From Terebella lapidaria (Eukaryota; Annelida; Polychaeta; Terebellida; Terebellidae): DNA of 64,000 bases. Of this stretch, positions 1 through 10,094 are shown piece after piece. The stretch is taken from NCBI GenBank assembly GCA_949152475.1, contig OX424556.1, positions 57,122,451 through 57,186,450 of the forward strand, given 5' to 3'. The position numbers and the translations under genes are program-made. Below the pieces are notes generated by a model. That model ran no database searches, was not told where the DNA came from, and saw only the letters and a list, made by a program, of their open reading frames with translations. The number at the start of each line of letters is the position of its first letter. The first letter of the stretch is position 1.

Positions 1-1222
1 GTCATATATCATTTCCTATATGTCCACAATTGATTCCTAGTCTCTAACCTCAATATTAAGTGAGATATTAGGCTTAATGTGTCCTATTATAAAGCATAGG
101 AGAATTTAACATGGCAAAGTCCCATTTGGGCCGTGTTTGGGCCCAAAATGGCCCTTTCCAAGTGATTCAGAAGCAACGAAATTTATACATGTCAGAGGGG
201 TACATATGAGGAGTGTCATGCATCAATAAGAAACAAAAGTTACTGAACAGCTTTTGAGAAAAGGACCGTCAAAGTCCAAAATTGGCCAATTTTTCACGAA
301 AATGGCCGCTCTGACCTTGAAACCGAGGTCAGAGGTCAAATTCAAGGTCACGAGATTATCCAACATATATCATTTCCTATATGTCCGCAATTGATTCCTA
401 GTCTCTAATCTCAATATTAAGTGAGATATTAGGCTGAGTGTTTAACATGGGAAAGTCCCATTTGGGCCGAGTTTGGGCCCAAAATGGCCAACTTCGAGCG
501 ATTCAAGTGCAACGAAATTTATGCATGTCACAGGGGTACATATGAGGAGTGTTATGCATCAATAAGAAAAAAAGTTACTGAACAGATTTTGAGAAAACGA
601 CTGTCAAAGTCCAAAATTGGCCATTTTTAGACGAACACGGCCGCTCTGACCTTGAAACCGAGGTCAGAGGTCAAATTCAAGGTCACAAGAATATTCAGCA
701 TATATCATTTCCTATATGTCCACAATTGATTCTTAGTCTCTAATTTCAATTTTAAGTGAGATATTAGGCTTAATGTGTCCCATTATAAAGCATAGGAGAA
801 TTTAACATGGGAAAGTCCCATTTGGGCCGAGTTTGGGCCCAAAATGGCCCACTTCGAGCGATTCAAGGGCAACGAAATTTATACATGTCACAGGGGTACA
901 TAGGAGGAGTGTCATGCATCAATAAGAAAAAAAGTTACTGAACAGATTTTGAGAAAACAACCGTCAAAGTCCAAAATTAGCCATTTTTCGACGAAAACAG
1001 CCGCCATTTTGAAAAAAATGCGAAAATCAAAAAACTAAAAAAAACCTTTCCTGGAAATATTTTTAGGTATTTTTGTGCAAAATTTCAGAAATATTCGACT
1101 GTAAACTTTAATGATAAAAATGTGGACGGACGGACGGACGACGGACGACGGACGACGGACGACGGACGCCGGACGCAACGCCACGGCAATAGGTTATCGG
1201 ACCAAAGGTCCGGTAACCTAAA
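1..1222 (-). repeat. AGGTCA-bearing dispersed repeat, first copy (cut by window edge)
   Basis: Three direct units of roughly 340-360 bases each contain a block reading 'aggtcagaggtcaaattcaaggtca' in broken form, followed by a conserved stretch on 'tatatcatttcctatatgtc'. The right end has a (ACGG)n tract and then a terminal hairpin, GGACC-AAA-GGTCC at 1199-1211, inside GGTTATCGGACC..GGTCCGGTAACC. The same end appears inverted at 49.93 kb, so this copy lies on the minus strand relative to that one. No coding capacity was seen. It is probably a non-autonomous transposable element; the class is unknown. Confidence 0.75.
1122..1180. repeat. (ACGG)n / ACGGACG microsatellite
   Basis: A run of ACGGACGG and GACGGAC steps lies just inside the terminal hairpin of the dispersed repeat. 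Equivalent tracts occur at the same place in other copies (about 2.67-2.71 kb, and as CCGTCGT at 49.97-50.01 kb), so it is an internal part of that family and not an independent microsatellite. Confidence 0.85.
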
Positions 1223-2762
1223 AATTAGCCCAAAGGCTAAGATAGGTTACCGGACAATTTTGGTTTGGCCATGGCAGCATTGGCAGGTAACAGACCTTGA
1301 GATTTACCGATCAAGGTTCGCAGTGTAAACATATGACCTTGGGATTTACCAATCAAGGTCATCCGTATGAACTTCGATGTTACCATTACATGTATGTGTG
1401 CGGCATTTGATATTCTATATTTTGGGTGGAATCGTTTAGGCCGCTCAGGTCAATTTACACATTCCAAGTCAGACATTCGGCACTCAAGGTCATCTGACGT
1501 CAAGTTCCAAGGTCATCATTAGTTGTGCCATATATGTCTTCCTATATGTTCATACTGCAAACATGAGTTCTATCTGCAAGTATTTCATCTACAGAGGCAA
1601 ATCTGGGCATTTTTTGACCCCAAAATGGCTGTTTTGACCTTTCAAGGTCATCGAAGGTCAAATTCAAGGTCACCACACAAGTCGCCATATATGACTTCCC
1701 ATTTGAAAGTGCCAATTTCTAAGCTCTATCTTCAAGCGTTCTATGAGTACAGTCCAGACAGCTCCCATTTTGAAGGAAAAAAGTGCCGAAAATTTTCCAA
1801 GTCCAAAATTTTTTTCAAAGGGTGAAAATTTTTTTTTGCTTAGAAATGGCCCAAAATGGATAGTAATGCGATTTGGGGCGAAAAAAAAATTTTTCGGCGA
1901 CTCGTCAAAAATTCAAAATGGCCGCCACACTGAGATCGGCGATTCAAGGGCATCAAAACTTATACACGTCACAGAGGTATATAAGAGGAATCTTCTTAAG
2001 CAAAAATCTCAAAACTGATCAGACAGTTTTTGAGAAAATACAGACCAGGTGCAAATTTGAGCGTTTTTTGACCCAAAAATGGCTGTTTTGACCTTTCAAG
2101 GTCATCCAAGGTCAAAATCAAGGTCACCACACAAGTCGCCATATATGACTTCCCATTTGAAAGTGCCAATTTCTAAGCTCTATCTTCAAGCGTTCTATGA
2201 GTACAGTCCGGACAGCTCCCATTATGAAGGAAAAAACTGCTGAAAATTTTTCAAGTCCAAAATTTTTTTCAAAGGGTGAAAAATTTTTTTTTGCCCTAGA
2301 AATGGCCCAAAATGGATAGTAATGCGATTTGGGGCGAAAAAATTTTTTTTCGCCGACCCGCCAAAAATTCAAAATGGCCGCCACACGGAAACCGGCGAAT
2401 TTAGGGCAACCAAACTTATACATATCACAGAGGTATATGAGGGGAATCTTTTGAAACCAAAAACTCAAAACTGATCAGACAGTTTTTGAGAAAATGGCCG
2501 TCAAAGTCCAAAATTGAGCGTTTTTCGACAAAAACGGCCGCCATTTTGAAAAAAATGCGAAAATCAAAAAACAAAAAAATACCTCCTTCTCAAAATATTT
2601 TTAGGCATTTTTGTGCAAAATTTCAGAAAGATTCGATCATTAACTTTAAAGATAAAAATGTTAACGCCGGACGGACGGAAGGACGGCTAGACGGACGGAC
2701 GGACGACGGACGCAACGCCATGCCAATAGGTTATCGGACCAAAGGTCCGGTAACCTAAAAAC
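1223..2762 (-). repeat. AGGTCA-bearing dispersed repeat, second copy, head-to-tail
   Basis: This copy begins with the family's other terminus, a near-palindrome TTAGCCCAAAGGCTAA followed by GATAGGTTACCGGACA. It ends at about 2762 with the same hairpin GGACCAAAGGTCC..GGTAACC as the first copy. It directly abuts the first copy in the same orientation. The interior has two imperfect direct copies of a block on 'gtcgccatatatgacttccc' (about 1681 and 2135) with TCAAGGTCA sites. No protein is convincingly encoded. Confidence 0.7.
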
Positions 2763-3745
2763 TGGTAGGAAACTCGATAATTGCACTTGTGCATAGGCCT
2801 ACCAGCCGCAAACTAATCTAAAATACGCTCTACATTGGCATGTAATTACCATGACATTAATATAAACAGTGTTTTTTATTCAGTTTTGTATCCATATGCT
2901 GAATCTAAGAGAGTCGTCCCAGAAGTCAGAAGACAGCAGGTACGATGAGGTCAACGACAATTATACCCGGCCCTGAAATCAGTAAGCCGCACAGAAACAA
3001 CACAACACTCAAGTACAGGAAACAACAACAAGAAACATTAATTCTCTTTCAGGTTTTCTGTCTAATAAACGGTGTTGTCTTTCAACTGTTATTTAATTCT
3101 CTTTAAATAAACATCGATCTTGCATGAAAGCAAGAAACATGAATGCAAAATGTCGAAGATGAAATGCCAGAAGCAAATGATTGTGCAGGTGGCATTCCCT
3201 ACAAATTTATAGCACACCCCACATGTAATATAGTGCTGAAAATCACGTGTGAATCTATAAAAATAACCCTTTGACATGGTCTCATGTGAGTAGGCCCTGA
3301 TTTCCTTCATGCATGCTGTGAACATTGATCAAAGCCGAGTTACTCACATAACAAGATAATCCCACATTTGAGCCTAAATTATTTTCGTTATGCTTGTATC
3401 CCCAAAGTATTTGTTTTGAGTCTTCAATTGTTTATATTATTGTGATGATCGAAGATAACTATTACAATCTTTGTTGCATTAAATGACAAGATTTTTCCTC
3501 CCTCATAGTTGTTGAAAAAACTGTTAAGCTACAGTTTTGAATTTTGATTCCCATGTTTCATTTTGAAATCAGCTTTCATGATGGCCAGCCTCAAGGAAAC
3601 AATAAACAATTGCTCGCAGTAGGTTCGTGGCTACATGTTGAAAGAAAAGCAGATGGAGGCACTCAAATATATTGTGGAGGGAAAGGATAAGTTCTGAATT
3701 CTGCCAACCGGCTATTGGAAGAGCGGTGTTCGCACTTGCACCTCT
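2763..3745. other. AT-rich stretch without recognised feature
   Basis: Only short open frames without family signatures were seen. A minus-strand frame at 3569-3700 is somewhat protein-like and is preceded by a CAG acceptor. It could be the last exon of the minus-strand gene at 5.5-6.1 kb, but the splice phase does not match directly. Confidence 0.4.
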
Positions 3746-3815
3746 AGTAATAATAACAATAATAATAAGAAGAAGAAGAAGAAGGAGGAGAAGAAGAAAG
3801 AGAAGAAGAAGAATG
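3746..3815. repeat. (AAT)n/(GAA)n microsatellite
   Basis: AATAATAAC steps pass into AAGAAGAAGAAGGAGGAG, a purine-rich trinucleotide tract on the plus strand. Confidence 0.9.
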
Positions 3816-4549
3816 CGCACCCGATAATAATGCTATTTGGAAATTTTGACCACAAAAATTATTTGTTTAGCAATATGTTTGTTTTACGTTAGGTTATATT
3901 AAACAATGACTTTTTTCACGGTGATCTTGAATTCGATAAGTTGCCTAAAACCAGCATTTGCAAAATTTAAGCCAAGAGAGGTTCAGAATGCTCCGGCATT
4001 CACGAAAAAGACCAGCTTCTGTGGCCCTCACCGGGTCTCAGACGCCTGGCCATGATTCCTCGCTTCCCTCAGTCACTTTCCTGAGTCGACTCCATCGACT
4101 GCCTCGCTTGGTTGTCTCCCGCGCTCATTCCTCTTAGTCGCCATGTGTCACTGCGACATAAGAGACCTCGCTATTTGCCCCTTGGTCCCGATCACTCGTC
4201 TGTTATGAAATTAACCATTTATTAATAGGTACTTATTTGTCTGCATCGAATGCAACAACCAGCATACAATTGAATTTTACAGGGCACAACAGCTCTTATG
4301 GGCATTGTAACCGAAGCATAACCATGTGCTTCTGGACAGGGCAATACTGAATTATCAGAATGGTGTGACACTGGTGTCGCATACAGGGTGGTAGAACTGG
4401 GAGGTGTCTAAACATTTCATGCCCAAGATATTTAAAATTCAAATATTTGAATAGCGTTTATAGTCTTATCATTGCTGGTTTGATTCGATCTTAACTTATT
4501 ACCAAATAACAATTTGTTATCAAAAAACAACATCGTTTTATTAAAACAG
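3816..4549. other. Non-coding stretch with a GC-richer island
   Basis: About 4000-4210 is clearly GC-richer than its surroundings and has an open plus frame from an ATG at 3989, about 49 codons long, with no recognisable family. No splice-consistent partner was found. The rest is AT-rich and featureless. Confidence 0.3.
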
Positions 4550-5490
4550 AAACATGAAAGAGTGTTCCTTGTTAAGGCTACATAGTTCTTGTTTTCCAGA
4601 GCTACATAGTTCTTATTGTATGCTGTTTGGTTTCTGTGCTGGAGAAGGGCTCACTTGTAGCATGGCAGGCACAGGAAAAGCACAAGAAGGCCGACCCAAG
4701 GTCTATAGATATCTTGGAAAATTGGCGGTAATTGTTCAAACGTTCTCAGACTCGCACGTAGAGTTCTATATATATGGACATGCAGTGGGTCTATGTACAT
4801 TGTTGAATATATAGGGTGGTTATATGTCATGAAATATACAATCAATTTCAAGTTGCAATTTGGTCAAATGGAACCCTAGTTATAAACTGGTTTGATTTGA
4901 ACTTGACTCTATTATCAAGTATAGGCTAACAGTTGAAAGACAGTTGTAGTTAGGGGCCTACAATACATTGTAACTACATGTATGTATGTAAACTAATTTC
5001 GTCACTAATTTCGATGATAATTACTTGCCGCCCACCATCATGATTTACTCCTCAAGGCCACAATGGAAATACGTGTCTGATATCTCAATGTGCCGTCTTA
5101 TGTAAATACTTTGTATATCTGCCTGAATGAACTCAATCAATCAATCAATCAAAAACCAATCAACACAGTTTATTAGACAAAAACCTGAACGGGAATTCAT
5201 TGTTTCTTGTTGTAGTTGCTGTTTTCTGTACTTGAGTGTTGTGTGGTTTCTGTGCGACTTAATGGTATACCCGGTACCTATATACCTTCGTGGGAACGCG
5301 CTAAGTGCAAATATGCTGATCCAAGGCCGTTGGACCTCTTGGAAAATTGGCGGGAAATCTGTGATCGTTCCCCGACTCGCTTGGGGGCGCGTTTATTGCA
5401 TAAACAGAAATGGCCAGGCGAGCGATGAAGTGTTGTTGCTGGTGCATTCGAATATTTATGGGGTGATATTTCGTACAAATAACCATGCAT
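4550..5490. repeat. Diverged direct duplication pair
   Basis: Segments at about 4560-4860 and 5200-5490 align in the same order: a TTCTTGTT..GTTTGGTTTCTGTGC part, a core TTGGAAAATTGGCGG (about 4718 and 5339), and a GAATATTTATGGGGTGATAT-like part. Identity is clearly reduced between them, so the duplication is old. No clear coding reading spans both. Confidence 0.5.
5133..5152. repeat. (TCAA)n microsatellite
   Basis: Five tandem TCAA units follow ATGAAC and precede AAAACC. Confidence 0.9.
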
Positions 5491-5546
5491 GCACACTAAA
5501 CAATATTGCATGTACTGCATGCACGCGAACTGAATACATTGAAGAC

Positions 5547-6124
5547 CTTTCTAGTAGGTGTTCGATTGCTGCAAGTGTGTCAGGCGAACAAGTTTGTCCG
5601 TCAATTAGCACTTGAATGGGGAGGTTCCAGAACTGGGTACGGTCAGTCACCCAGTTCACCAGAGCAAGTGAAACCTGTGAAAACGGTGTGCTCATCATGT
5701 TCACCGGTTGTGAAAACACGTTCATTTGACCGAAAATATGGTGTGAACTCGGGCATCGTTTTACTACTTCGATTTTTCACGAATTGAGTTGTGAAAATCC
5801 CGATCTTCATCATTTTCACATGTTTCAAATGAACGCACCCTGACATCAGGCTAGATCTACTAGCCTGCTGTGTATTCCGTTTGAGTGACATTCATTAAAT
5901 CATTGGCATCTCAATTCCCATATTATCGCTCAGAAGTGTAATCCTTCTACTCGCTGACACAGCGGCGATCACCGCAGACCGTGTGATATATACAAGCCGG
6001 CAACCACCACTCGCTCTCTGAATACACTAGGACATGTACAGTATAAAATATATCTATAACAAATGGTATTTACCTTCCCAATGGTTTCCCAACTCCAACA
6101 TTTTCCCTCGGGACATGACGTCAT
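5547..6124 (-). CDS. Unrecognised minus-strand gene, first two coding exons
   Basis: Two exon-like segments join in phase on the minus strand. The first runs from an ATG at 6124 to 6074 (17 codons, MTSCPEGKCWSWETIGK) and ends GGGAAG|gtaaat. The second runs 5674-5547 (128 nt), preceded by ccgttttcacag and ending GAAAG|gtcttc. It encodes VSLALVNWVTDRTQFWNLP and continues to IEHLLER. Exon 1 ends in phase 0 and exon 2 begins in phase 0, with an intron of 399 bases. A second ATG at 6116 in another frame (MSRGKMLEL..) is possible but would meet a stop in exon 2. The protein family is not recognised and later exons were not found with confidence. Good splice sites, amino-acid composition and promoter motifs at the start support a real gene. 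Confidence 0.5.
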
Positions 6125-6154
6125 CTGTTGACCCGACACGTCCACAACTTCCGG
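6116..6154 (-). promoter_or_regulatory. CRE and ETS motifs at the start of the minus-strand gene
   Basis: A perfect palindromic CRE (TGACGTCA, 6116-6123) overlaps the presumed start codon. An ETS-type site (ACTTCCGG, 6147-6154; CCGGAAGT on the minus strand) lies 23 bases further upstream. CRE plus ETS near a start is typical of TATA-less housekeeping promoters; function here is inferred. Confidence 0.45.
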
Positions 6155-6413
6155 TCTGCTGTCACTTCACACTAATCGCAGACTGTTTCTTGTATTTTCT
6201 TCAGTCTTTGTGAAATAGAATGTAGATATAATCATAGTAAACACTTATTCACCACCAAAATAAACATATTAGCATATCCCAAACAATTAAAAACGATGAC
6301 AACTGTGTATTCAATGAAATAATACGAAGTATAATTTGCGTGTTTACAACTTTTCAGAGCTCACGATGTGTATTCAATCTGCTTTCAATAAAACTGGCAT
6401 GAGAATGATTTTT

Positions 6414-6665
6414 AGATTACCAGACGGTCCGGACCTATATATGGCCCGATAACCTATTGCCATGGTGGTGCGTCCGTCGTCCGTCCATATTTTTATCTTT
6501 AAAGTTTTCAGTCGAATCTTTCTGAAATTTTGCCCAACCCCCGCCCCCTAAAAATATTTTAAGAGGGAGATGATCATATTAGTTTTAGGGAGTTTTTTTA
6601 GAAATATTTTTTCTCAGTATTATTTTTCGTCCGTTTTATTCATTGTTTCAGTATTTTTTTAGTTT
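6414..6665 (+). repeat. AGGTCA-family repeat, 5' terminal fragment
   Basis: This segment starts with the hairpin-type end (GGTCCGGACC..GGCCCGATAACC), a CCGTCGTCCGTCC tract and the TTTTTATCTTTAAAGTTT..GAATCTTTCTGAAATTTTGC block seen in the copy at 49.93 kb. The homology then fades and the AGGTCA-bearing interior is absent. Confidence 0.65.
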
Positions 6666-7539
6666 TTGACAGTAGAGCGTTTGAGGCGAAGCCCCAACTC
6701 TCTACATGTCTATGTGCTAACTTTTTTATGGAGATTTCATGCCATCTTATCAACGCCCGTCCGGGCATTACGTTTACAGACCTACTTCAAATTAGGATTA
6801 GCTTCGTCCTCGACAAAAAATCTCTCGAATTGATGGCAAACTTTGAATATTACACAGATATTTAATGCAAAAATCGATGTGTTAGGTTTGAGAAAAGTAT
6901 GTAAAATGCTCAGATCTTCTGTACAGTAGCCTAATGTCCAAAATGGCGGAGCCGATGGAAATGTACGTTCCCAGAATGCAAAGCAAATTTTACCACAATG
7001 ACGAATATTTTGGAACGCACAATTTTCTGTGCAACGATTTGTGCATGCATACATATAAACGTGCGTGTGGCCTTCTTTGGCGTGATGAAATAAACACAAC
7101 GATTCGTCTGCGATATGCCTTGGCTACATTTACCATAATTTGACGTATTTTATCAAGTGACAAAGTGTTCAATACCGGGTTGCGAAGCCTTTTTATTTTA
7201 AACTGATCTTTCAATTTGTTCAGTAGGCATATGTGTTAGGCTATATCATGATATCAGATGCAGATATTCCTCATAGTTTCCTTTTTTTTAAAAAATATTT
7301 TATTGAGGTTCGATGTCATTTTAGCAGGTGATCTGTTTCATTGAGTTAGAAAAATGATGTTTACTTATTAGGAATATGAATGAAGTAGGCCTATATGTTT
7401 TTTCCTCATAATATACGGGAATGAATTGTAATCATGTGGGGGAGGACATGGTAGCAAATTTTTTTTGGGGGGAGGGGGGGGGGGGGTATCGTGATGTAAG
7501 ATACATTCAGCTGTTGTGATGCTGATGATGTGCTAGAGC
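6666..7539. other. No gene recognised; G-run at 7467-7486
   Basis: AT-rich DNA with no supported exon. A run of G residues (one A interruption) at 7467-7486 follows a T-run and could form G-quadruplex-like structure. No other feature was seen. Confidence 0.4.
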
Positions 7540-7880
7540 TCTAATGTCGTCTCTCGCAGTTAGCTGCATTTTGGACTTTAGCGGCCATTCTCTCAAAAAA
7601 CTGTATGACCACTTTTGAGATTTCTGTTTCAAAATATTCCCTATATGTACCTCGTTTGAGGCCGTTTTTTTATTTTTCGACCAGTCAGCGAGAAAATTTT
7701 CTGCCCCAATACAAGTTGCCAATTTTGGACTTCGGCGGCCATTCTCTCAAAAACTGCACGACCACTTTTGATATTTTTGATTCGAAATATTCCATATATG
7801 TAAGGCCGCCAAAAAAAATTTTTGTCCCAATTCAAGTTTCCAGCTAAAAAAAAATTTTTTGCCATTGAAAACTTTTTGGG
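7540..7880. repeat. Old relative of the AGGTCA-family repeat
   Basis: Two imperfect copies of 'ggactt[t/c][a/c]gcggccattctctcaaaaa' (about 7573 and 7728) match the flank module of the AGGTCA family (GGACTTTGGCGGCCATTTTCTCAAAA at 50.16 kb, written here in parts). Long homopolymer-rich linkers such as AAAAAAAAATTTTT follow. Confidence 0.5.
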
Positions 7881-7973
7881 ACTACCTCTACCATAGAAAT
7901 ATAGCGCTATATTTTTATGCCTCTACAGAGTAAACTCATAGAACACCTCAAGATATCATCCCGCCGCCCATAA

Positions 7974-7993
7974 CCCCCCCCCCCCCCCCCCCC
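7974..7993. repeat. Poly-C run
   Basis: About twenty consecutive C residues between CCCATAA and GACCACGTG. Possibly a length-variable or assembly-sensitive site. Confidence 0.95.
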
Positions 7994-8239
7994 GACCACG
8001 TGACTACAACGTTATAACGCTTGGCAATGCCAGTGACTGCCGTATTACGCCTGTTTATTACGTTGCAACGGGTAGCACTGAACAAAACAAATCAATACAC
8101 TAAACCAACTTTGAAGCCAATCACAGCATTCCTTTCCGAGAAGTGTTTGAATTATTCGTCTACATATCACGCTCACAAGTGATCCATCAAAATGAACAAA
8201 TTTTTCAGTGATGAAGTTGTGTTATACTCATGATATAAT

Positions 8240-8572
8240 CTCATTTTTAAGGTCAAAGGACAAAATGGCTAATATCTAGCTTATTATCGACTTTACAGCT
8301 AATAGGAATCAATTATGAACATATATGATATGATATATACATATTATCCTCATGACCTTGAATTTGACCTTTGACCTAAATTTCAAGGTCACAGGACAAA
8401 ATGACAAATATCTCGCTTATTATCGACTTTACAGCTTAGGAATCAATTGTGAACATATAGAATTTGACCTTTGACCCAACTCCTATACTATTTATATTAT
8501 TCGTTTTTATTATGTACTGTCCTTTTTATATGTTTGTTCATATCTGAAATAAAGCATTATTATCATTATTAC

Positions 8573-8605
<33 letters not shown>

Positions 8606-8880
8606 AATGATATATGCTGAATATTGTCATGACCTTGAATTCAACCTTTGACCTCAATTTTAAGGTTAAAGAACAATATGGCTAATATCTCGCCTATTAT
8701 CGACTTTACAGCTTAGGAATCGATTGTGGACATACTAGAAATGATATATGCTGAATATTCTCGTGACCTGGAATTGACCAATGACTTCATTTCCAAGGTC
8801 ACGGGACAAAAAGCTAATGTCTAAAATATATATATTGTCTGGTAACCTTTCTTAGACCCTGGGCTAGTGTTACTTAAATT
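8240..8880 (+). repeat. AGGTCA-family repeat array interrupted by a LINE/SINE-type tail
   Basis: About four units of the roughly 135-base module (GCTTATTATCGACTTTACAG .. GGAATCAATTGTG .. TGACCTTGAATTTGACC) are present, including the direct pair TGACCTTTGACCT at about 8367. The array ends with the terminus CTGGTAACCTTTCTTAGACCC at about 8841. A foreign tail ending in (ATT)n splits one unit between 'gaacatatag' and 'atgatatatgctg'. Confidence 0.7.
8486..8604 (+). mobile_element. 5'-truncated non-LTR retrotransposon tail with (ATT)n
   Basis: A short 3'-UTR-like stretch ends CTGAAATAAAGC followed by a long (ATT)n tract to 8604. It lies inside a unit of the AGGTCA repeat. An AATAAA-like hexamer followed by a simple repeat is the usual 3' end of a truncated LINE or a SINE. 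The tail differs from that of the LINE at 23.6-27.1 kb, so another family is implied. Confidence 0.5.
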
Positions 8881-8989
8881 TGTAAGAAGTGTCCAAATTA
8901 TTCATATATTCACATAGATATGTAGTTAAAGGTGTATATAGCACTTCGAGTTTTCAACCGGATGTCCGCATTTCACTCATTTTGAGGGG

Positions 8990-9530
8990 TCAGATTAGGC
9001 CTATTGGTGGAACACCCCATATTCGATGTCCCATACAATAAAACTAGACGGTAGATCTTTCAAATCTTATTTTTATTCTATCAGCAGTTGAACAACACGA
9101 CATATATATGAAATTAAGAAATATCCATAGTTGGGATATAAAGGGGATGATTTACCTTAAATATTGGTACATTCAAATAGGAAGTCATACGTGTATATTG
9201 CGGTTTCAGTGGTGACCTCGAATCTGACCTTAGATAACCTTGGAAGGTGAAAGGGGCTTTTTTTTGTCCAAATACTGTGATTTTTTTTACTTTGTGGCCA
9301 TTTTATGATACCAAAATTTGATTTAGTAACGTTTTCTCTGATCGATGCATAGGACTCCTTGAACATACAGTGCCTCTGTGATGTGAGTTTCATTGTTCTT
9401 GAACCGCTGATCTGTATATTGCGGCCATTTTGATTTTCCGCTTGGTCTGAAAGTTTCATCCACTTTTCTCTTCATAGCGGGAGCTGTGAGGAGTAAACTC
9501 CTAGAACACTTCAAGATAGAGCTAAAATGG
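8990..9530. repeat. Degenerate AGGTCA-family relative
   Basis: Scattered module parts can be read: 'ttcaaataggaagtcatacg' at 9173, 'tgacctcgaatctgacctta' at 9211, and 'gagtaaactcctagaacactt' at 9490 followed by 'aagatagagctaaaatgg'. These match, with many changes, the block beginning GGGAGCTGTCAAAACC in the copies at 18.32 and 28.65 kb. The region is old and non-coding. Confidence 0.45.
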
Positions 9531-10063
9531 TGAAATATTCAAACGGGAAGTTACATGTAGTGATTTCATTGGTGACTTTGAATTTGGCTTTGTTTCACCT
9601 TGAAAGGTCAAATTGGCAACTTATGAAAACAGTTGTGGCTGAACACTATACATTTTCCAGTAGGCTTCTTAAAATTTGGGCTATTTTTTTCACTAATTGT
9701 AATTCCCTAGCCATCAGTTTCATGATTATCAGTGGATATAGCTTTCATGATCATTACACCTCTAGATTTTTCGCACCATGCGAAAATACAATAATTGTTA
9801 CTTCAAATTCTCCATATCGGGACTTGATTGACAATCCTGGAAAAAAGAAAGAAAAAACAACAGTGCTATTTTGTAATTCCATTGTCATACTGTATGACTA
9901 CCCTGATCTGCTTCAGGTCACTATAGAAATTTTGACACAATGCATGTTCTCCCGTCGCAACTGTCCGCCCCCTCCCACCCCCCACCTCCCCATCCAACTA
10001 ATTGCCGTGAACTGACTCTGCACCGTGAACAACATTTTGGTCACATGTCACCGTAAAAATCAT

Positions 10064-10073
10064 TTTGGCGGAA
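10064..10073 (+). promoter_or_regulatory. E2F-like site upstream of the PIMREG-like gene
   Basis: TTTGGCGGAA lies 21 bases upstream of the start codon and fits the core of the E2F consensus (TTTSSCGC-like). Cell-cycle control would suit a mitotic gene, but a 10-base match alone is weak support. Confidence 0.35.
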
Positions 10074-10094
10074 CTTTCATAAATTCCTAGAAAG

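Noticed and set aside
3569-3700. Last exon of the minus-strand gene
   Set aside because: Protein-like and preceded by CAG, but its phase does not fit the donor at 5547 without an unseen exon.
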